This document shows, one piece after another, positions 61,425-64,000 of a stretch of DNA of 64,000 nt. The notes beneath the pieces are model-generated. The model did not search any database and was not told where the DNA came from. It saw only the letters and a list, made by a program, of their open reading frames with translations. Location: assembly GCF_007830735.1 (NCBI RefSeq), contig NZ_VLLN01000021.1:17984-81983 (forward strand), written 5' to 3'. Within the stretch, counting starts at the first letter, position 1; each line of letters starts with the position of its first letter. The position numbers were made by a program, and so were the translations under genes. Source of the DNA: Geobacter argillaceus. GTDB lineage: Bacteria; Desulfobacterota; Desulfuromonadia; Geobacterales; DSM-12255.

Positions 61425-61514
61425 CTTTAACTGTCAAGAGAAAAATCACGGGAGAGGCAAGGGGTGGGTTTGCTGTCCTGGTTGATTACCAGGACTATCA
61501 CTAAAGGAGATTAT

Positions 61515-61577
61515 ATGGCGCGCATGCATAATCCCGCACATCCCGGCGAAGTACTGCGTGAATTTCTGCCGGGGGTC
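61515..61577 (+). pseudogene. Truncated HigA-type antitoxin gene (5' end only)
   Basis: ATG with AAAGGAG upstream encodes MARMHNPAHPGEVLREFLPG, the classical start of HigA antitoxins, and then loses similarity at a short GGGTCAGGGGTCAGG repeat where a transposase remnant begins. Only about 21 codons remain. Confidence 0.7.
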
Positions 61578-61587
61578 AGGGGTCAGG

Positions 61588-61830
61588 TCAGACATTCGGA
61601 CATTTGTTCAACTCACCACGTATTGCTTCTATGGCCTCTGTCAGCCGCGCATCGGCCTGAGACTGGCATAACATTTTTTGCGCAGCTTTACCAAGTGCGG
61701 ACGCATCACGGTTGACGAGCTTCCCCAACTCCGTAAGGGAAAGGTGCGACGTCCCCACTACGATTACGGCCGCGAGTGCTCTAGCCTCACTGAATGGCCG
61801 AGCCTTTGTTATCGGGCTTTGAAGTCACGT
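61588..61830 (-). pseudogene. C-terminal remnant of a REP-associated-type transposase
   Basis: On the minus strand a frame ending at TGA 61588 encodes ARALAAVIVVGTSHLSLTEL followed by GKLVNRDASALGKAAQKM, a DnaA-like helix-turn-helix tail as found at the end of Y1-transposase (RAYT-like) proteins. No catalytic domain remains upstream, where a stop closes the frame near 61830. Confidence 0.55.
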
Positions 61831-61930
61831 GCCTCCTCGCCCGGATGCGTCTGCCTCATATGCGATTTCTGTTGGACATTGTTCTTGAATTGCTGATTGA
61901 CTCTGTACGTCATTGCCGTATATTGGGTCT

Positions 61931-62251
61931 ATGGCCACATTCGTCGAATCACCGCTATTTACCAAACAGGTTCATGATTATCTGACGGATGACGAATATC
62001 GGGTTTTTCAGGCGTTCCTTGCAACTTCTCCAGACGCAGGTGACGTGGTTCGCGGTTCCGGTGGCGTTCGCAAGGTTCGCTGGAACCGTCGCGGTACCGG
62101 CAAAAGCGGTGGCGTCAGGATACTATTTTTTGCCCGGACAGAAGCCGGTGAGATCTGGTTACTTCTGATTTATGCCAAAAGCGCAGTTGACAGCATTCCT
62201 GGCCACATTCTCAAAGCACTCAAAGAGGAGATGGAACATGCCACTCGATGA
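61931..62251 (+). CDS. RelE/HigB-type toxin
   Basis: 106-aa mRNA-interferase-like protein: MATFVESPLFTKQVHDYL, then GSGGVRKVRWNRRGTGKSGG and RILFFARTEAGEIWLLLIYAK, the RelE-like pattern with conserved Arg/Lys and hydrophobic C-terminus. ATG 61931 preferred over TTG 61913. It overlaps the antitoxin by 14 bp in toxin-first order, as in higBA. Confidence 0.85.
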   Translation: MATFVESPLFTKQVHDYLTDDEYRVFQAFLATSPDAGDVVRGSGGVRKVRWNRRGTGKSGGVRILFFARTEAGEIWLLLIYAKSAVDSIPGHILKALKEEMEHATR

Positions 62252-62549
62252 AAAAGAACTACTTGCACGCGATGCAAAGCGCAACATTGGTGAAGAACTG
62301 CTCCAGGCTGTTCGGGACATCAAAGCCGGCAAGGTCGGGCGAGTTTCTACGCTGGAAGTTTCTCCAATTGCTACCGCTCGTCAAAAAATCGGTCTTTCCC
62401 AGAGTGAGTTCGCAAAGATGCTTGGAGTGTCGCTTCGCACTCTCCAAGAGTGGGAGCAAGGGCGCCGAACCCCATCCGGTGCGGCAAAGTCCCTCATCAC
62501 TATTGCCATTAAGAGACCGGAGGTTATTAAGGAATTGCTCGCAGCTTAA
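62238..62549 (+). CDS. Xre/HigA-type antitoxin with C-terminal HTH
   Basis: 103-aa DNA-binding antitoxin: N-terminal LDEKELLARDAKRNIGEELL toxin-binding part, then HTH ARQKIGLSQSEFAKMLGVSLRTLQEWEQG, followed by RRTPSGAAKSLITIA. GAGGAG precedes the ATG at 62238. Translationally coupled to the toxin gene. Probably represses its own operon. Confidence 0.88.
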   Translation: MPLDEKELLARDAKRNIGEELLQAVRDIKAGKVGRVSTLEVSPIATARQKIGLSQSEFAKMLGVSLRTLQEWEQGRRTPSGAAKSLITIAIKRPEVIKELLAA

Positions 62550-62639
62550 GTTTCACCGTACCCAACTTCTGCAATACAAGAGTCCGTACCCTTGAATGAG
62601 CTGCTTGCATGGAGCTTGAGGGTCAGAGCTTGATTATCA

Positions 62640-62697
62640 GGTCTTGAAAAATCATTTTATTGCCAAATCTGCCCACAAATACTTATTTTTCAAGACC
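62640..62697. repeat. 13-bp inverted repeat between the antitoxin and DUF4238 genes
   Basis: GGTCTTGAAAAAT (62640-62652) and its complement ATTTTTCAAGACC (62685-62697) surround 32 AT-rich bases. It could be a bidirectional terminator for convergent genes or the trace of a small element. Confidence 0.6.
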
Positions 62698-62723
62698 CCA
62701 GCGACACCCCCTAACGTTCTCAA

Positions 62724-63659
62724 TCATCTTCGCTCTAATATGCACGGCACTTCTATAATGTTGCTCTCATCGCGAATGTAAAAGCTGCCCGTTGTTGAAA
62801 ACACATGTTTTTCTGCATTATCCATTATTCGTCGGTTCAATCTTGCAACGTTTGTCGGACTTAGCTCTACGACCTCGTTTTGAGGTTGCTCATAAGTTCC
62901 ATATAGACCCACAGTGGGGCCGAGAGGGAAGAATACTTCCGTATTTTTCAAGCCAAATCCAACTGGTCCATCTATCCTTTCATTTTTCCACACTAAAGTG
63001 ACAGGGTGATCGGAACAAATAAAAGTAGGACCAGAAGGGGGCGCAACAAATACAGACCAAATTCGTTCACCTAAAACGGATAATATCTTGTCGAACGTTT
63101 CAAGCTCTATACGTAAATTCCCTTCAGGTAAAAACTCAATGTCGTATTCTCCACCCTCTACAAAACGCTTCACATCCTCGTATGAGGAATGATTTTGTTG
63201 GCTAAGGTACCCTGCTTCTCTCGCTTTCTTGACTTGATGTTCAAATATTTCTTTTTTTGATACCAACATGTGAGAGATCATATTCATCATGTGCTCACGA
63301 GCTTTGTTAAAGGAAGTGCGTAGTTTTGGATTCCGGACAGCTATAAGTCCGAGAAGGTTTAGTATGTAGTTGATGTCTTCATCGTTGGGGTAAGCCTGGG
63401 TTTGTACGACTCTGCGGCAGGCTTCAATCATGAGAGCCTCTACCGGAGAAAAGGCTTGTTCAATGACATCAGGAGAATGACCTTCAATGTCGACGCGATT
63501 AAAATCACGTTGCGCCGCAACATTCTTCGGAGAAGTACGAAACCAGGTTCCTTTGTCCAGTTCCAGAACATAGAAAAGCCCATCTTTCTTCCCGGTATCA
63601 GTGAATGCTGCTAAATATCCTTGCGGAAGATAATGATGTTTTCTAGTACCTATTAACAT
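62724..63659 (-). CDS. DUF4238 family protein
   Basis: 311-aa protein starting MLIGTRKHHYLPQGYLAAFT, the hallmark of DUF4238, with further family-like parts FICSDHPVTL and FFPLGPTVGLYG. No signal peptide or membrane segment. Function unknown; such genes often occur in defence or mobile regions. Codon use is AT-richer than the bam genes, implying horizontal origin. Its ATG immediately follows the transposase stop codon (TAA-ATG). Confidence 0.85.
   Translation of the reverse strand: MLIGTRKHHYLPQGYLAAFTDTGKKDGLFYVLELDKGTWFRTSPKNVAAQRDFNRVDIEGHSPDVIEQAFSPVEALMIEACRRVVQTQAYPNDEDINYILNLLGLIAVRNPKLRTSFNKAREHMMNMISHMLVSKKEIFEHQVKKAREAGYLSQQNHSSYEDVKRFVEGGEYDIEFLPEGNLRIELETFDKILSVLGERIWSVFVAPPSGPTFICSDHPVTLVWKNERIDGPVGFGLKNTEVFFPLGPTVGLYGTYEQPQNEVVELSPTNVARLNRRIMDNAEKHVFSTTGSFYIRDESNIIEVPCILERR

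Positions 63660-64000
<341 letters not shown>

Overview
The window looks like chromosomal DNA from a strictly anaerobic, aromatic-degrading deltaproteobacterium of the Geobacter/Desulfuromonadales type. It has moderately high GC and encodes class II (tungsten, ATP-independent) benzoyl-CoA reductase Bam systems, the ring hydrolase BamA, a 4-hydroxybenzoyl-CoA reductase-type molybdenum enzyme, an aromatic acid CoA ligase, an ABC importer and IclR regulators. Species-level assignment is not possible from the sequence alone.

Layout. 1-5952 (minus): a short-chain dehydrogenase followed by a 2-oxoacid/acetoin dehydrogenase operon (E1alpha, E1beta, E2, LipB, E3, the last cut by the window edge). 6691-19803 (minus): Bam cluster 1 in the order bamB1a-bamB1b-bamC-bamD-bamE-bamF-bamG-bamH-bamI. 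20348-21139: an IclR regulator. 21330-32055 (minus): Bam cluster 2, a second full bamBCDEFGHI set. 32669-35310 (minus): bamA, a glyoxalase/epimerase-fold protein and a radical SAM protein. 35642-37072: a HipA/YjjJ-like kinase. 37452-43408 (minus): IclR regulator, three hydroxybenzoyl-CoA reductase subunits and a LivK binding protein. 43964-52822 (plus): feruloyl-CoA-synthase-like ligase, LivH, a LivM-LivG fusion, LivF, a second LivK, a universal stress protein and an Ldh2-type dehydrogenase. 52770-60702 (minus): bamB3-bamC3-moeA, then a tightly coupled four-gene cassette (zinc-ribbon protein, methyltransferase, radical SAM enzyme, PaaK-like CoA ligase). 60719-64000: tandem riboswitch candidates, truncated genes, a RelE/Xre pair, a DUF4238 protein and an IS630 transposase end.

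How it fits together. Aromatic acids would be imported by the Liv-type transporter and activated to CoA thioesters. Ring hydroxyls would be removed by the HCR-type enzyme. The ring would be reduced by BamBC, with BamDEFGHI proposed to drive electrons by bifurcation or confurcation, and BamA hydrolyses the later ring. The acyl products would feed central metabolism.

Most notable points. (1) Both bamF genes are interrupted by an in-frame UGA that reads as selenocysteine, so the true proteins are longer than ordinary ORF calls. (2) A tandem pair of terminator-containing leader RNAs, resembling the Mo/W-cofactor riboswitch, precedes bamB3-bamC3-moeA and the uncharacterised cassette. (3) BamB1a has Asn where the other three BamB copies have the Cys thought to bind tungsten. 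(4) A shared 16-bp palindrome, TGGTA-N6-TACCA, lies upstream of bam cluster 2, bamA and the bamB3 operon, with a weaker version before cluster 1.
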